A DNA stretch of 5,279 bases, taken from NCBI GenBank assembly GCA_964591255.1, contig CAZQAA010000043.1, positions 1-5,279 on the forward strand, given 5' to 3'. The notes beneath the pieces are model-generated. The model saw only the letters and a list, made by a program, of their open reading frames with translations. It was not told the origin of the DNA and did not search any database. This document shows positions 4,438-5,279 of this stretch, one piece after another. The stretch's first letter is position 1, and the number at the start of each line of letters is the position of its first letter. A program made the translations under genes and the position numbers. This DNA is from CAZQAA01 sp964591255. GTDB taxonomy: Bacteria; Desulfobacterota; DSM-4660; Desulfatiglandales; Desulfatiglandaceae.

Positions 4438-5279
4438 ATGGAGTTTATTAAACATGATGTCAATATTGATTTTATTGGCAAACGGAATATAGCATTTCTA
4501 TTGTCCGGAGTGGTAATAATTTTCACCTTTTTATTGCTCATTTGGAAGGGGGGCCCCAACTATGGTGTGGATTTTTCCGGAGGTCTATTGATACAGGTAA
4601 AGCTGGAGCATGCCCATACCATTGACGAGATCAGAAACGCTCTAAGGGCGGTGCAGCTTGAGGATAGTATAATTCAGGAATTTGGTGAAAAGGGACAGTT
4701 TGAGTATCTTATACGTGTTAGAAAAACAGGAATAAAACTGGCCGGGCTGGGTGACAGAGTGAAATACGCCTTATCCAGTGAGTTTGGCCAGGGAGTAGAT
4801 ATGAGGCGGATAGAAATGGTAGGCCCGAAAGTGGGTAAGGATTTGAGACAGAAAGCACTTTTTGCCATATTTTATGCCCTCCTTTTTATCGCTATATATA
4901 TATCAGGCCGATTCGAGCTTAAGTGGATGATGAGCATTGTGATGGCCCTTTCCTTGGCATTTGTTGTCTATGTTACATCCATTTTCGATGTGAGTGTCAC
5001 CTGGCTGATCCTGCTTGCATTGATTGTCACCGTTGCTCTGTGTTGGTTTTTGAAATTGAAATATGCCTTGGGAGCCATTATTGCACTTATCCATGACGTT
5101 ATCATTACTGTAGGTGCGTTTGCCATGAGCGACAGGGAGATATACCTGTCTATTATAGCTGCCCTGCTTACTATCGTAGGATATTCACTGAACGATACCA
5201 TCATAGTCTTTGACAGAATCAGAGAGAATTTGAGACGTTCTCGCAAACGTCCCTTGGAAGAAGTCATAAATAAAAGCAT
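4438..5279 (+). CDS. secF: protein translocase subunit SecF, 3' end outside the window
   Basis: SecF is the inner-membrane partner of SecD in the proton-driven SecDF complex. The first 280 residues are present; the last membrane segments lie beyond the right edge. Visible parts are TM1 (about 17-36), GVDFSGG (43-49) at the start of the periplasmic domain, VGPKVGKDLRQKA (129-140 region), a membrane segment (about 139-147) ending in the cytoplasmic RFE (148-150), ALGAIIALIHDVIITVG (210-226) and AALLTIVGYSLNDTIIVFDRIREN (241-264), with Asp253 matching the conserved functional aspartate. In E. coli SecF as I remember it, RFE is followed three residues later by the segment equivalent to ALGA; here about 59 residues intervene and predict two extra membrane helices. 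Tyr236 stands where EIDL-type sequences usually have Asp. Both flanks of the insert remain in frame and conserved, so it is not a frameshift artefact. Confidence 0.95.
   Translation, partial: MEFIKHDVNIDFIGKRNIAFLLSGVVIIFTFLLLIWKGGPNYGVDFSGGLLIQVKLEHAHTIDEIRNALRAVQLEDSIIQEFGEKGQFEYLIRVRKTGIKLAGLGDRVKYALSSEFGQGVDMRRIEMVGPKVGKDLRQKALFAIFYALLFIAIYISGRFELKWMMSIVMALSLAFVVYVTSIFDVSVTWLILLALIVTVALCWFLKLKYALGAIIALIHDVIITVGAFAMSDREIYLSIIAALLTIVGYSLNDTIIVFDRIRENLRRSRKRPLEEVINKS
4888..5064 (+). other. SecF-internal insert encoding two predicted extra transmembrane helices
   Basis: Residues 151-209 of SecF separate the RFE loop from the ALGAIIALIHDV segment. The insert has two hydrophobic stretches, about 154-173 and 177-204, joined by a short SIFDVSVT loop with one acidic residue. 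Basic residues flank the pair on both outer sides (RFELK before, KLK after), which by the positive-inside rule puts both ends in the cytoplasm and leaves the orientation of the later SecF helices unchanged. I believe similar inserts occur in SecF of other deltaproteobacteria, but that is recollection. Its function is unknown to me. Confidence 0.7.

Noticed and set aside
4893..4903. Alternating TA run in secF as a microsatellite
   Set aside because: It is short and encodes the ordinary membrane residues Ile-Tyr-Ile of the second SecF helix.
4674..5279. Antisense open frames over secF, including one reaching the right edge
   Set aside because: They are complementary to conserved SecF sequence and have no supporting motif.

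Overview
The window is a conserved bacterial housekeeping cluster on the + strand in the order queA, tgt, yajC, secD, secF. The same order is known from Escherichia coli and many other Gram-negative bacteria. The first two genes encode tRNA queuosine modification enzymes. The last three encode accessory subunits of the Sec protein-export translocon. The secF gene runs off the right edge after 280 codons. I found no mobile element, CRISPR array, tRNA, rRNA or riboswitch, and no evidence of an undescribed multi-gene system.

The organism looks like a Gram-negative bacterium of the former Deltaproteobacteria (Desulfobacterota). The evidence is the split secD/secF genes, a 533-residue SecD, the N-terminal style of SecF and YajC, and a SecF that carries an extra pair of membrane helices. 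This placement rests on remembered resemblance, not on a search. Base composition is moderate, with many AGG/AGA arginine and GGG/GGA glycine codons throughout, and no gene looks foreign to its neighbours.

Layout: positions 1-220 are an AT-rich non-coding leader. It holds a T10 tract, small hairpins, a recurring GTTTGAC motif and one plausible TTGACA -35 box. queA (221-1276) begins right after a tandem 9-bp repeat and has no visible Shine-Dalgarno. tgt (1308-2411) begins at a TTG five bases downstream of an out-of-frame ATG, which is the oddest start in the window. A 6-bp hairpin followed by a short T-rich run lies between tgt and yajC. yajC (2462-2788) has a perfect AAGGAGGT ribosome site and a G9 tract near its 5' end. 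secD (2820-4421) uses GTG, and secF (4438 onward) uses ATG; each has a purine-rich ribosome site.

Functional logic: Tgt exchanges G34 of GUN-anticodon tRNAs for preQ1, and QueA then adds the ribosyl-derived cyclopentane to give epoxyqueuosine. YajC, SecD and SecF form the inner-membrane complex that uses the proton gradient to help pull secreted proteins through SecYEG. The intergenic gaps are about 16-50 nt and all genes share one strand, so one transcription unit is likely. The tgt-yajC hairpin may weaken read-through from the tRNA half into the export half. The most notable feature is an insert of about 56-59 residues in SecF that predicts two additional transmembrane segments.
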